Below are positions 27,372 through 36,948 of a stretch of DNA of 64,000 nucleotides, piece after piece; the stretch's first letter is position 1, and each line of letters opens with the position of its first letter. The notes under the pieces are model-generated. The model saw nothing but the letters and a program-made list of their open reading frames with translations, ran no database searches and was not told where the DNA came from. Made by a program: the position numbers and the translations under genes. This stretch comes from an uncultured Pseudomonadales bacterium. GTDB lineage: Bacteria > Pseudomonadota > Gammaproteobacteria > Pseudomonadales > Cellvibrionaceae. Where the stretch lies: assembly GCA_947494095.1 (NCBI GenBank), contig CANLTI010000002.1:118962-182961 (forward strand), read 5' to 3'.

Positions 27372-28208
27372 ATGAAAAAGTTATTTTTAAGCACGAGTTT
27401 AGCTGTGTTGGCAGCGCCAGTATTGGCACAGCACAATGTGGAGCTTGAAGTTGGTTATAGTACTTACGATGACTCAGAGGTTTCCGGTTTTTCTGACGAT
27501 GCTCGCACTATTGATACGAGCATACGTGTTTTTATTCCAAGGGTGGAGACCGATAAAGGGCCTATTGCAGAGGCAGGTTTTTTAAGCCAAGCCTCACAGG
27601 TTTACTTTTCTAATAATGTGAATTCAATTAAGTCTTCATCGGACAGTACCCTCGGCCAGAGCAGTAGCGATAACTATCATTATCGTATAACGACTTTAGG
27701 CGTTCATGGTGTAACTAACAATGGTTGGGTGATTGGTGGGGAAGTATCAGTGCTTTATAGCGCTAATGAAAGCTCTAGTACGGTAGGCCAGCTCAAAGGC
27801 GGTTATTATTTACTGGATACGGCATTACTTACGGCAACCGTGGGTCGCCTTGAGGTAGACGATGATAGCTACGAGGAGTCGGTTAACGTATTTAGTGTTA
27901 ATTACCACCAAGTGTTCAACGCCACAGAATCACTTTCGTTTGCTTTAGAGGCTAAGGCTTTAAAAGTTGATGATTTGCGACAATATAAGGTGGAAGGTAC
28001 AGCCTATTTTACACCGAGTATGGGTTTAACGCTGGGTTTACTGAGTGAGCATGGCTCTTTTGACTCAGAAACCGATGTGAGTCTTAAGTATCATTACTTT
28101 TTAAATGACCGCGTGGGTCTTAAAGTGAGCTATACCCGCAGTGAAAGTGAAGCGGTTTGGAGTGAAAATGTTGACGTTTTAGGCTTAGGTATACAGGTTA
28201 ACCTATAG
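27372..28208 (+). CDS. Secreted, probably outer-membrane barrel protein, unknown function
   Basis: 278 residues. Signal peptide MKKLFLSTSLAVLAAPVLA, then a mature region of alternating strands (HNVELEVGYSTYDDSEV; VGLKVSYTRSESEAVW; LGLGIQVNL). This suggests a 10-14 strand barrel or putative porin, although the last residue is Leu rather than Phe. AAGGA precedes the ATG. The MITE immediately upstream must form most of the leader or carry the promoter. A good terminator follows. No specific family recognised. Confidence 0.78.
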   Translation: MKKLFLSTSLAVLAAPVLAQHNVELEVGYSTYDDSEVSGFSDDARTIDTSIRVFIPRVETDKGPIAEAGFLSQASQVYFSNNVNSIKSSSDSTLGQSSSDNYHYRITTLGVHGVTNNGWVIGGEVSVLYSANESSSTVGQLKGGYYLLDTALLTATVGRLEVDDDSYEESVNVFSVNYHQVFNATESLSFALEAKALKVDDLRQYKVEGTAYFTPSMGLTLGLLSEHGSFDSETDVSLKYHYFLNDRVGLKVSYTRSESEAVWSENVDVLGLGIQVNL

Positions 28209-28246
28209 CGGCTTGAGCGATCGATTGAGTATACGGTGATGCCACG

Positions 28247-28269
28247 AGCCCTCGCATGAGGGCTTTTTT
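28247..28269 (+). terminator. Rho-independent terminator after the secreted barrel gene
   Basis: AGCCCTC, loop GCAT, GAGGGCT, T-run. Confidence 0.9.
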
Positions 28270-28298
28270 GTGGCAGTTACCTTTAGTGCTGATTAGCT

Positions 28299-28751
28299 TT
28301 AGCGCGTTGCAAAATAATGCAGCGTAAAAAAGGGTGTAATAGCCACCAGCGTTGTGAGCATATCGAGCCAGCTGTGATATTGCTGGTAGCGCATCAAGGC
28401 TAAATAACCGACCAGCGATACCGGCCAAAACACATAGACCCAAGGCTGCTGAAATACTCCGCCTAATACTCGGCGGCTTTTATGTAACCAAAATAAATAC
28501 CAAACACATGCAGCAGCTGTTGCTGTGTGGGTGCTGTAGTCCCAGCCTTGGCTTGCCCACAGCCTGTGTGTCGCATCCATAAACATGAGTCCGTAGGCCA
28601 AACAAACCAGCAAAGCAAAGGCGCAAAGCTCTTTAAAAGCGATACGCGGGTGGCTTAATTTGGCGGCCATACTAATAAGCGCAATAATCGCTAATGCGGG
28701 GATATAGGTATCTGCAAGGGTGTCTAGTGTTTGGTAGTTAAGAATGGCCAT
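28299..28751 (-). CDS. Small membrane protein with PAP2-like residues
   Basis: 150 residues with four to five hydrophobic helices. STHTATA after the second helix and RYQQYHSWLD near residue 130 resemble the PSGH and SRxxxxxHxxxD catalytic blocks of PAP2 lipid phosphatases, here as RxxxxHxxxD. The family's first motif (KxxxxxxRP) is not seen, and the protein is shorter than usual. It could be a minimal or degenerate lipid phosphatase, or the likeness may be chance. Convergent with the barrel gene, sharing its terminator. Confidence 0.6.
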   Translation of the reverse strand: MAILNYQTLDTLADTYIPALAIIALISMAAKLSHPRIAFKELCAFALLVCLAYGLMFMDATHRLWASQGWDYSTHTATAAACVWYLFWLHKSRRVLGGVFQQPWVYVFWPVSLVGYLALMRYQQYHSWLDMLTTLVAITPFFTLHYFATR

Positions 28752-29128
28752 TGTCTACTCTTATTGTTGTTGAGGGTGGATGGAGGTGGCTTTGCACATG
28801 ACACCTTGCGCCCTTAATGCCGACGATTGATTTATAGCGATGAATAAAATAAGCGCTCCGCATATCAGCTATTCATAGCCTAAACAGGGCGCGTGCTGTA
28901 AGCTGCGCGGCTTCTGGGTAATTCGTTGTTTTGTTTGTTGTATTGCTGTGCCTATTGTACGGCTGCGCCAATTTAAAGTGAAAAGCTGGCGTTAACTGTT
29001 GATCAATAAACGCGCACTTGGCAAATTCCAGCCTCCCTGTTTTGCTCGTTTGGCCTAATGGCCTTTTTGTTTGCCCTTGGCGTAAATGCACAGGCAAGCC
29101 CTTTTTTGTCGTTACCGACCCGAGAACC
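28752..29128. other. Intergenic region / leader upstream of rhlE
   Basis: 377 bases between divergent genes. The helicase frame stays open back to 29018 but that stretch does not resemble a helicase N-terminus. No repeat or RNA gene recognised; a long leader for a cold-regulated helicase mRNA is possible. Confidence 0.35.
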
Positions 29129-30484
29129 ATGACTACACAAACTATTGAGCAATTTGCTGATTTAGGCTTAGAGCCTGCTATTCTTAAAGCGATTGAAGCG
29201 CAAGGTTATACCAAACCCTCGCCTATTCAAGCGCAAGCTATACCCCCTATACTAGAGGGCCGCGATGTCATGGCGGCCGCGCAAACAGGAACCGGTAAAA
29301 CGGCTGGTTTTACGCTACCTATTTTGCATCGTTTAGCGCAAGGCCAAAAGGCCGGTGCCAACCAGGTTCGAGCCCTTATTTTAACCCCTACACGCGAGCT
29401 TGCTGCGCAAGTCGCCGAGAACGTTAAAAATTATTCTGCCCATTTATCGTTAAGCTCGGCTGTTATTTTTGGTGGTGTTAAAATTAACCCGCAAATGATG
29501 CGCCTGCGTCGCGGTACCGATGTATTGGTGGCAACGCCTGGTCGTCTATTGGATTTGTACCAACAAAATGCCGTTAAATTTAGCGAACTAGAAGTCTTAG
29601 TTTTTGATGAAGCCGATCGTATGTTAGATATGGGTTTTATTCATGATATTCGCAAAATTTTACGCTTTTTACCGGCTCAGCGCCAAACACTGATGTTTAG
29701 TGCAACTTTTTCTGATGAGATACGCGAGTTAGCCAAAGGCCTAGTCAAAGACCCAGTCCAAGTATCGGTCACGCCCAAAAACGCGACAGCGCCTACGGTG
29801 ACACACCTTATTCACCCATGTGATAAAGGCAAAAAACCTGCACTGTTAGCCCGCCTCATTAAAGATGGTAATTGGCAGCAAGCCTTGGTGTTTAGCCGTA
29901 CCAAGCACGGTGCCAATAAACTCACCAAATACTTACAAGATGCAGGCATTAGCGCAGCAGCCATTCACGGCAATAAAAGCCAAGGTGCCCGTACTCGGGC
30001 TCTGGCTGAGTTTAAAGCTGGCGATATTCGCATTTTGGTGGCGACTGATATTGCCGCGCGTGGCTTAGACATTGATCAATTACCGCAAGTGGTCAACATT
30101 GACTTACCCAATGTGCCCGAGGACTACGTCCATCGTATTGGCCGCACGGGTCGTGCAGGCGCAACCGGTAAAGCCTTATCATTGGTGAGCGCTGATGAGA
30201 TCACGCAATTAATCGATATTGAGCGTGTGATTGGTCGTATTATTGACCGCGAATATCTTGAGGGTTACGAGCCCGTGCACGAAGTGCCGGCATCCCCTAC
30301 ACCACGCGCACACAAACCTAAAAAGCCTCAGTCGTATGGTGATAACCAACGCGGTGCTAATGGCCCAACAGCCAATAAGCCTCGTCGCCCTGGTGGCGGT
30401 CGTAGCGGTAGCCGAAGCGGTGGTGGTAACGCTAACCGAGGCAATGGCGGCAACAGCAATAATGGTGGTAACCGCGCGAGCTAA
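29129..30484 (+). CDS. rhlE: DEAD-box RNA helicase, RhlE family
   Basis: 451 residues from the ATG at 29129. Helicase motifs in order: Q motif [13 protein letters not shown], motif [10 protein letters not shown], Ia PTRELAAQV, Ib [67 protein letters not shown]. The C-terminal 80 residues are rich in Gly, Arg, Asn and Ser, as in RhlE proteins that bind RNA through a basic tail. Probable roles are ribosome assembly and mRNA decay at low temperature. I reject the in-frame start at 29018 because it adds 37 non-family residues. Confidence 0.94.
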   Translation: MTTQTIEQFADLGLEPAILKAIEAQGYTKPSPIQAQAIPPILEGRDVMAAAQTGTGKTAGFTLPILHRLAQGQKAGANQVRALILTPTRELAAQVAENVKNYSAHLSLSSAVIFGGVKINPQMMRLRRGTDVLVATPGRLLDLYQQNAVKFSELEVLVFDEADRMLDMGFIHDIRKILRFLPAQRQTLMFSATFSDEIRELAKGLVKDPVQVSVTPKNATAPTVTHLIHPCDKGKKPALLARLIKDGNWQQALVFSRTKHGANKLTKYLQDAGISAAAIHGNKSQGARTRALAEFKAGDIRILVATDIAARGLDIDQLPQVVNIDLPNVPEDYVHRIGRTGRAGATGKALSLVSADEITQLIDIERVIGRIIDREYLEGYEPVHEVPASPTPRAHKPKKPQSYGDNQRGANGPTANKPRRPGGGRSGSRSGGGNANRGNGGNSNNGGNRAS

Positions 30485-30509
30485 TTGGGTTTTAGCTGCA
30501 GGTTAGGCT

Positions 30510-30554
30510 CAATAAAAAAGGCGCTAATGTATCCCGTTAGCGCCTTTTTTATTG
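30510..30554. terminator. Bidirectional terminator with 18-base-pair perfect stem
   Basis: A perfect inverted repeat running from the A-tract through GGCGCTAA, with a nine-base loop, back to TTAGCGCC and the T-tract. It serves rhlE on the plus strand and the convergent gene, whose stop codon lies inside it. Confidence 0.92.
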
Positions 30555-32255
30555 AGCGAGCCAGTCGCTGCTGGCAATATCAATAAGGAGTTGTTTAAGG
30601 TCTCCGTTATTGTGGCTAAAACGATTATAAATTGCTCGAGTGCTGCAGCGCGCGCTTGAGCGATTAATGTGCGTGGCATTATCTAATTGTGCAGCAAAGC
30701 TTAACCATTGGCTTACAAAGCATTGTTGTGCTTGCGGGGTTTGAGCTATTTGCCCCAATAGGTGCGCGGCGCTATTAAATGCAATAGGAGTATTTTCGCC
30801 TATGTTAATACGCCCTGCGGTACGTAGGGCCCGAGTACTTCCATCTGGCAGTGTAAAGTGTGCTTGCGCGGCCCCTTCGGCATTAAACGTATTGAGCGCG
30901 CGACCTAGCGGTAAATATTGCTCATGGCAGGCGTTACAGTAGGTATGGCCTTGTGCGTGAGCTGTGCTGAGGTAGTGCTCAATCGATAGTGAGCGCGGCA
31001 GCTTAAAGCCCGCGCTGTTACGTGCCTGTTGATGGTGTGCTTGTATTTGCTGGTAATCGTTATTTAAGTGGCTGTCTGGCGGGGAATAATAGACATCGCA
31101 TAATAAAGCACTTCGCATTTTCCAGCCTCGTATTGAAGCGTTATTATTGGCGGCCAAAAACCCGGCTTTCGCGAATAAACCTGGACGATCCACCTGTTCG
31201 AGCACCGTCGCATCATGAGCCATAGCGTGCGTAAGCGATATTGTATGGGTATTGACTAATAAATCGCTGAAGGTGCCTTTAAAGATTGGCTTAAATAGCT
31301 GGCTGGTTTGAGCGAAAGCAATATTGTAAGACTCTATGGCCGCATTACTATGCCTGTTGCTATTACTGCTACTGCTGCTATAGACCCCCAGCCACTGGCT
31401 GTAAAATCGCTTAATGGCCCGATAAAAATTGCGATGATTATTGATCAGGCGCTCGGCCTCTTGGGTGCGTACCGTGCGCTTAGCAAGATGCCCATCGAGT
31501 GCTTTAGTCAGCAACACAATATCAGGTGTAGAATCATTGAGCATTAAGCTCATACGAGTGGCTATGTTCACAAGGGAAGGTTGTTGGGTAAAGTCGATCT
31601 GACGCACCTCTTTTTGCGATAAAAAAGCACTGAGCGCCATGTGGCTATTAATACGAAATTGTTGCTGCCAATGATGAGTTTCTTCACGTGTGAGTTTTCG
31701 GCGGAGCAGTAGCGTGGCATTTGTGGCAAGAAAGGCATTATGACAGCTGTGTTGGGCAAGATCACAGGTGTTGTGGCTGATATAATACTTGGCAAGCGCT
31801 GTGAGTATTTCGGTATATTCCAAGCTTGTGCTGGCGCGTGAAAATTCCAACGCAAGATCAGAAGGCAGAGCGAAGGGGGTGTTTCTCGCTCGCTCGGGGT
31901 GTTCCAGTTCGCTAGCTGAAGCCCCTAAAGCATTGGCAAGAGTATTTGCTAGCTGGGTAGCATCTAGCCTTGCGTATTGATTGCGTGCAATTGCCGCGTT
32001 GCAATGATCAGCGTCTAACGGTGGTTCTGGGCTTAGTGTCGCTTTATTATTCGCAGCTGTTAGTGTAGTTGCTGCACTGGTGCGCATTGAAAGCGGCAGA
32101 GTCAGCATCAAAAATAATGGTGTTAATACGCGGGATATTAAAATCACGCGCATGAGTATCTGTGCAAAAACGCGCGTCGCTAATATTGGGCGTTGTATAA
32201 AAAAAAGCGCTCTATTAAAACATAATGGCATCGTAATTTCCTTTTTAGTATCCAT
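30549..32255 (-). CDS. Secreted DUF1588-type protein with one CxxCH motif
   Basis: 568 residues with a long hydrophobic N-terminal region (about 30-58), probably a signal peptide with a mis-set start. The middle (about 200-420) and IRGWKMRSALLCDVYYSPPD resemble the DUF1592/DUF1588 proteins common in planctomycetes and some marine gammaproteobacteria. CNACHEQYLPLGRALNTF matches their CxxCH element with the following Pro-Leu-Gly-Ala-Leu block, so one covalent c-type heme is possible. LLIDIASSDWL fits the C-terminal DUF1585 type. A short poly-Ser tract occurs near residue 300. Function unknown; in other bacteria these genes pair with a DUF1552 gene, which is absent here. Confidence 0.75.
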   Translation of the reverse strand: MDTKKEITMPLCFNRALFFIQRPILATRVFAQILMRVILISRVLTPLFLMLTLPLSMRTSAATTLTAANNKATLSPEPPLDADHCNAAIARNQYARLDATQLANTLANALGASASELEHPERARNTPFALPSDLALEFSRASTSLEYTEILTALAKYYISHNTCDLAQHSCHNAFLATNATLLLRRKLTREETHHWQQQFRINSHMALSAFLSQKEVRQIDFTQQPSLVNIATRMSLMLNDSTPDIVLLTKALDGHLAKRTVRTQEAERLINNHRNFYRAIKRFYSQWLGVYSSSSSNSNRHSNAAIESYNIAFAQTSQLFKPIFKGTFSDLLVNTHTISLTHAMAHDATVLEQVDRPGLFAKAGFLAANNNASIRGWKMRSALLCDVYYSPPDSHLNNDYQQIQAHHQQARNSAGFKLPRSLSIEHYLSTAHAQGHTYCNACHEQYLPLGRALNTFNAEGAAQAHFTLPDGSTRALRTAGRINIGENTPIAFNSAAHLLGQIAQTPQAQQCFVSQWLSFAAQLDNATHINRSSARCSTRAIYNRFSHNNGDLKQLLIDIASSDWLAQ

Positions 32256-32660
32256 GAGTGTTTAGTGTCAAGCGTTAGGCGAGCTGCATCATAAACTACG
32301 TCATAGTTGCTAAAAAAAGAAGGATTATTCGGATAAATACATTATATTTTTCTGTTGGCGTTCTTTACGGCAATGCCTGTAATCAGGCAGTGATGCAATA
32401 AGACTTTATTATTTATATTGTAACTATTCAGACGTACCGAAAGTGGGCGCTAATGAATTATTGACTGGGCCGCTCAAGCCATCTGCGACTTTGTGCTCCT
32501 GCAAAGTCTACCCCCACGCATCCATGCTGGGGCGGTCGCTATACAAGCGCTCCCGGCGCTTAAATGCCCAGAAAATAATCCATCAGCACCCTATCAGGTG
32601 AGGTTTGTCAGTTGAGCTCAATAGTGACTTTATGTTAAGCAATTGAGGTGTTTCACGTAG
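32256..32660. other. Intergenic region ahead of the gene at 32661
   Basis: 405 bases between divergent genes, about half of it MITE copy 5 (32420-32628). Nothing else recognised. Confidence 0.5.
32420..32628 (+). mobile_element. IS66-type MITE, copy 5, long form (209 bases), decayed
   Basis: Left end GTAACTATTCAG intact; right end CTCAATAGTGAC has two changes. Flanks TTTATATT and TTTATGTT match at 7 of 8 bases, as expected for an older insertion. Relative to copy 1 it has about 48 extra bases containing GACTTTG-TGCTCCTG-CAAAGTC and a CCCCAGC/GCTGGGG-like pair. Ends 32 bases before the next gene. Confidence 0.85.
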
Positions 32661-33035
32661 GTGATCATCGATACAAAACGGCTGGATACCCAACTCATCA
32701 CTATGAAAAATACATTAATCTACCAATTGGGTGATATTGCTGGCCTTGCTCAGGCACAATTTCAAGCTGCCTATCACCATATTGACCCGGTGATAGGCAT
32801 CAACACGCAGTTACGCAAAAGTGGCTACGCTGTCGATATTATGACGATTGATTGTCATGTGTCTAAAAAGCGTATTACCTTATTATTGGAAGATGCCAAA
32901 CCCGAAACGGCAGGGTATCAGCTGGGTCGTAGCGACCAAGATCCTGCGTCTCATTTTGAACCGATAAAAATCAGTGAATTAACACAACAAGGTTTTTTTA
33001 ACCTCATGGTAAAAGGCTTAGGCGCGGGGCAATAA
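32661..33035 (+). CDS. Hypothetical protein, 110-124 residues
   Basis: No family recognised. No signal peptide or membrane segment. Sequence from the internal Met (32703) reads MKNTLIYQLGDIAGLAQAQF, then a mixed region with SKKRITLLLEDAKPETAGYQ and ISELTQQGFFNLMVKGL at the end, an alpha/beta-like pattern. The GTG at 32661 has GAGGTG about 12 bases upstream, whereas the ATG at 32703 has no clear ribosome-binding site, so I keep the longer form without strong conviction. MITE copy 5 ends just upstream and may affect expression. A palindrome follows the stop. Confidence 0.65.
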   Translation: MIIDTKRLDTQLITMKNTLIYQLGDIAGLAQAQFQAAYHHIDPVIGINTQLRKSGYAVDIMTIDCHVSKKRITLLLEDAKPETAGYQLGRSDQDPASHFEPIKISELTQQGFFNLMVKGLGAGQ

Positions 33036-33041
33036 TCGTTT

Positions 33042-33058
33042 GCCCAATTCAATTGGGC
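33042..33058. terminator. Palindrome GCCCAATT-C-AATTGGGC after the hypothetical gene
   Basis: Perfect 8-base-pair stem with a one-base centre, seven bases past the stop. No immediate T-run; a T-tract lies about 15 bases further on. Weak terminator or protein-binding site. Confidence 0.35.
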
Positions 33059-33155
33059 GTAAGACGTAGAGTTTTTTCTCGTCCCTTGCCCGCGCAAATG
33101 AATAAGGCATGTAAAAATCCGCGCCTCTAAATCTAGGCTGCTGTTGTCTGATGCG

Positions 33156-33680
33156 TTAACGGTCTTTTTGTTTGTAGATGGGTGTTATTTCGTGTGTTTC
33201 TCTTTTGGCTTCTTTGTATTGCGCTACATTAGTGATGGCAGGGTAATTGTGATCGGCTCTGGCGATATCTTGCATCTTCGTTTTTAGCCATTGCTCTTTA
33301 ACGTTTGCATTGTAATTTAAATAGAGCTTGTGGTTGTAAATTGTCCAAACGGTTGGGTCTACTGCCACGGCACGGCCTTCACCATCGGCCATGGCCCAGG
33401 CGCAATAACCGCCATATTGCGGTGCATATTTTTTGGGGTTATCAACAAATAAGGCTTTGTTCTCTTGGCTAGCAAAGTGCCAATCAGCCCCTCGCCACTT
33501 AAAGCGCCATTGTTTGTTGCCTTTTTTGGGTGTAACGCTATTCCAGTAGCTTACAGGGTCATAACCTTTAATTGCTGCACTGTTAAATACGCCTTTTGTA
33601 TTGATAGCGGCTAGGCTATCGGCGAGCGCTACGGTGCTGGTTATCGATAAAATCACTGCTAAAAGCCAACGTACTCTCAT
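33156..33680 (-). CDS. Secreted YHS-domain protein
   Basis: 174 residues. Signal peptide ending in STVALA, then a YHS domain in which INTKGVFNSAAIKGYDPVSY and AKYAP-like KKYAPQYGGYCAWAM are the hallmarks. This secreted YHS type usually carries one conserved Cys (here in YGGYCAW), and some members are suspected of metal handling. The last 25 residues (KEAKRETHEITPIYKQKDR) are charged and not part of the domain. Stands alone, convergent with the gene at 32661. Confidence 0.88.
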   Translation of the reverse strand: MRVRWLLAVILSITSTVALADSLAAINTKGVFNSAAIKGYDPVSYWNSVTPKKGNKQWRFKWRGADWHFASQENKALFVDNPKKYAPQYGGYCAWAMADGEGRAVAVDPTVWTIYNHKLYLNYNANVKEQWLKTKMQDIARADHNYPAITNVAQYKEAKRETHEITPIYKQKDR

Positions 33681-33792
33681 TGTTTTATTTCCTCATTCCT
33701 GACCGTGATTAATCATATACATTACTATAGATAACCTGATAGACAACGTTATTGTAGGTTATGCACTCGCTTTATTGATCGCGCTCACACAC

Positions 33793-35241
33793 TTAGCGGC
33801 GCCAAAATAAGGGTGAAAACAGCACTAATAAAGTGAACACCTCTAGCCGGCCTAGTAGCATGGCAAAGCACAGCACCCATTTGGCTGGGTTGTTGATCGT
33901 GCTGTAATTCGAGGCGACCTCGCCTAAGCCTGGGCCCAAGTTATTGAGTGATGCGCCAACGGCGGTAAAGGCCGTTGTGACATCGAGCCCGGTACCTAAT
34001 AGCAATAACATCATAATGACATAGCAAATAACATACACCGCAAAAAAACCCCATACCGCTTCAACCACGCGATCGGAGACAGTTTTGTTACCGACTTTAA
34101 TCGAGATAATTGCATTGGGGTGAATCAGGCGGTTAATTTCGCGTACGCCCTGCTTAAAAATCAGCATGATACGAATCATTTTCATGCCGCCGCCGGTCGA
34201 GCCCGCACAGCCACCCATAAAGGCAAACATAAAAATAAGGTACGGTAAAAAGGTAGGCCAAGAGCTAAAATCTGCCACACCAAAACCGGTGGTTGTGAGA
34301 ATAGACACTAACTCAAAGGTGCCTTCAACCAAGCTTTTGTGCAGGCCGTAAGTACTGGTGTAATACAAATAGCCGACAGTAATAAGCGTACCCAATAAAA
34401 TCATGCTGAAATAAAAGCGGCACTCGGGGTCATGCCAATAGCTTTTGATATGGCGTGTGCGCCATACGGTAAAGTGCAGCGCAAAGTTAATGCCCGATAA
34501 AATCATAAACACAATGGCGACTAAGTAAATAACCTCATTTTGAAAAAAACCCATACTCGCATCATGCGTCGAAAACCCACCAATAGCCACGGTAGAGTAG
34601 GCGTGCCCAATGGCGTCAAATAGGCTCATGCCCGCCAGCCAATACGCCAGCGCGCAGGCCACTGTTAACGTTAGGTAAATCATAAAAAGCGCTTTGGCTG
34701 TTTCGGTAATACGCGGAGTGAGCTTGTTATCTTTGACCGGGCCGGGTATTTCGGCACGGTAAAGCTGCATGCCGCCAATGCCTAGCATCGGCAAAATGGC
34801 GACGGCAATAACGATAATCCCGATACCGCCTAGCCACTGCAATTGCTGGCGATAGTACAAGAGTGATTGGGGCATGTAATCGAGCCCCACAATCACCGTA
34901 GCACCGGTGGTGGTTAGGCCCGATAGCGCCTCAAAAATAGCATCGGTAAAGCTAACTTGTATTGCCGCCGAAAATATAAACGGTAGCGAACCAAACAATG
35001 CCAGTACAGCCCAAAACAAAGAGGTAATTAAAAAGCCATCGCGGGTGCGTAGCTCTTGTCGAATATTGTATGTGGGAAACCACAAAACGAGGCCTGTAAT
35101 CAGCGTAATCAAAAAAGCGAGTAAAAAGCTTAAGTGACTTTTGTCTTCGTACCACAGTGATACTAATGCTGGCGGAATGAGGGTAAGGCTAAATAACATC
35201 AGCAATACACCCAATACTTTGGAAATTATCGATAGCCGCAT
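33793..35241 (-). CDS. trkH: Potassium uptake protein TrkH
   Basis: 482-residue potassium-translocating membrane subunit of the Trk system. Four pore loops with filter-like segments are visible: SGLTTTGATV, VAIGGFSTHD, LTTTGFGVAD and FTAVGASLNNLGPGLG, plus the connecting GGCAGSTGGGMKMIR. It works with cytoplasmic TrkA, whose gene ends 95 bases upstream on the same strand. Length and topology are normal for TrkH. Confidence 0.96.
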   Translation of the reverse strand: MRLSIISKVLGVLLMLFSLTLIPPALVSLWYEDKSHLSFLLAFLITLITGLVLWFPTYNIRQELRTRDGFLITSLFWAVLALFGSLPFIFSAAIQVSFTDAIFEALSGLTTTGATVIVGLDYMPQSLLYYRQQLQWLGGIGIIVIAVAILPMLGIGGMQLYRAEIPGPVKDNKLTPRITETAKALFMIYLTLTVACALAYWLAGMSLFDAIGHAYSTVAIGGFSTHDASMGFFQNEVIYLVAIVFMILSGINFALHFTVWRTRHIKSYWHDPECRFYFSMILLGTLITVGYLYYTSTYGLHKSLVEGTFELVSILTTTGFGVADFSSWPTFLPYLIFMFAFMGGCAGSTGGGMKMIRIMLIFKQGVREINRLIHPNAIISIKVGNKTVSDRVVEAVWGFFAVYVICYVIMMLLLLGTGLDVTTAFTAVGASLNNLGPGLGEVASNYSTINNPAKWVLCFAMLLGRLEVFTLLVLFSPLFWRR

Positions 35242-35336
35242 GATAAAGCCTAAAGGTCTAAGTTGAAGATAGAGGGTTCAAATACATTGCGTTTAAATAC
35301 GCGACATTGACAGGCGCTCAGTGTTTAAACCATGAA

Positions 35337-36737
35337 TTAAAAAAAGGTAAAGCCGACCTGAAAGAGCCGCTCGATATCTTGGGTGTAGCGCTTATCGACT
35401 AAAAACACAATGACATGGTCACCCGACTCAATCATGGTGTTGTCGTGCGCAATTAGCACTTCGTGCTGCGCCTTGCCATCGTCGTTGGTACTTTGGCGCA
35501 CAATGGCGGCAATGGTTGAGCCTTCGGGTAGGTCAATATCTTCAACGGCACGACCCACTACTTTAGAGCTTTTGTTATCGCCATGAGCAATAACTTCGAT
35601 CGCTTCGGCGGCGCCACGTCTTAGTGAGTGAACACTAACTATGTCTCCTCGCCTTACATGGGTTAACAAGCTGCCAATAGTAGCTTGTTGCGGCGAGATG
35701 GCAATATCGATTTCGCCACCTTGCACCAAATCGACATAAGCGGCATTAGCGATTAACGTGAGCACTTTGCCAGCGCCTAAGCGCTTTGCCAGCATAGAAG
35801 ACATAATATTGGCTTCATCAGAGTTTGTGACCGCTAAAAACACATCACAATCTTCGATATTTTCTTCGACTAACAAATTGCGGTCAGAGGCGCTGCCTTC
35901 TAATACGATACTGCTATTGAGCTGCGACGACAAAAAGTTCGCGCGATCAGGGTTAAACTCAATAACTTTTACCGAGTACTTTGACTCTAAATTTTTGGCT
36001 AAGCTAAAGCCAATATTGCCACCGCCGGCAATAACTAAGCGTTTATAGGGGCGGTCTAGGCGCCGCAACTCACTCATGACAGCGCGAATATCGGCACGTG
36101 CGGCAATAAAAAACACCTCGTCATCGGCCTCGATGACGGTATTACCCGTTGGCGTAATCGCGCGGTTGCGGCGGTAAATGGCGGCAACGCGGGTATCAAC
36201 ATTGGGCATGTGCTTGCGCAAAAAGCGCAGCTCTTGGCCCACTAAAGGGCCACCATAATAAGCTTTTACTGCCACCAGCTGTACGCGACCTTCGGCAAAA
36301 TCGAGTACCTGTAAGGCGCCGGGTTGCTCGATTAAACGGGTAATGTGCTGCGAGACAATCTGTTCTGGCGAGATGATGACATCAACCGGCATGGCTTCGT
36401 TGCGGAATAAGCCGGGGTATTGCGCGTACTCTTGCGAGCGAATACGGGCAATTTTGGTGGGTGTTTTAAAGAGACTGTGAGCAATTTGACAGGCCACCAT
36501 GTTGATCTCATCATCACTGGTCACAGCAATGAGCAGATCGGCATCCTCGATACCCGCTTGCTGTAATACCGTAGGATGAGAGGCATGGCCAACGACCACG
36601 CCAATATCGAGATGATCGCGTAAATCACGCAAAAAATTTTCGTTTTTATCGACAATGGTAATGTCGTTGGCTTCGCTTGCGAGGTTAGCGGCCAATGTAC
36701 CGCCGACTTGGCCTGCGCCCAAAATGATAATCTTCAT
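35337..36737 (-). CDS. trkA: Trk system potassium uptake protein TrkA
   Basis: 466-residue peripheral NAD(H)-binding regulator of TrkH. Two tandem RCK units: the first Rossmann fold begins [18 protein letters not shown] and the second near residue 232 has [17 protein letters not shown]. Each is followed by an RCK-C domain ([23 protein letters not shown]). It sits downstream of rsmB on the same strand with a 211-base gap, so it may have its own promoter. The rsmB-trkA-trkH order is typical of pseudomonads and relatives. Confidence 0.96.
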   Translation of the reverse strand: MKIIILGAGQVGGTLAANLASEANDITIVDKNENFLRDLRDHLDIGVVVGHASHPTVLQQAGIEDADLLIAVTSDDEINMVACQIAHSLFKTPTKIARIRSQEYAQYPGLFRNEAMPVDVIISPEQIVSQHITRLIEQPGALQVLDFAEGRVQLVAVKAYYGGPLVGQELRFLRKHMPNVDTRVAAIYRRNRAITPTGNTVIEADDEVFFIAARADIRAVMSELRRLDRPYKRLVIAGGGNIGFSLAKNLESKYSVKVIEFNPDRANFLSSQLNSSIVLEGSASDRNLLVEENIEDCDVFLAVTNSDEANIMSSMLAKRLGAGKVLTLIANAAYVDLVQGGEIDIAISPQQATIGSLLTHVRRGDIVSVHSLRRGAAEAIEVIAHGDNKSSKVVGRAVEDIDLPEGSTIAAIVRQSTNDDGKAQHEVLIAHDNTMIESGDHVIVFLVDKRYTQDIERLFQVGFTFF

Positions 36738-36948
36738 TGGGTTTTACTGCTCTTAGCTATCATTGACGGTGCGAGTATTGCCGGTGCGCGCACGAATGCG
36801 AGCACCGAGCTATGCGTTTTCACTAAATGACTCACAATAAAAATATTCACTATGACTTTATCTGCTGAACGCATTGTAGGCTTTCTTGGGTCAATGTCAC
36901 CTTTTGTTCCCGTTTTATTGGGCGGCAGCGTTGTACTGGCGCTATATA

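Noticed and set aside
29018..29128. N-terminal extension of the RhlE helicase
   Set aside because: The extra 37 residues do not match DEAD-box helicases, and the ATG at 29129 gives the normal N-terminus.
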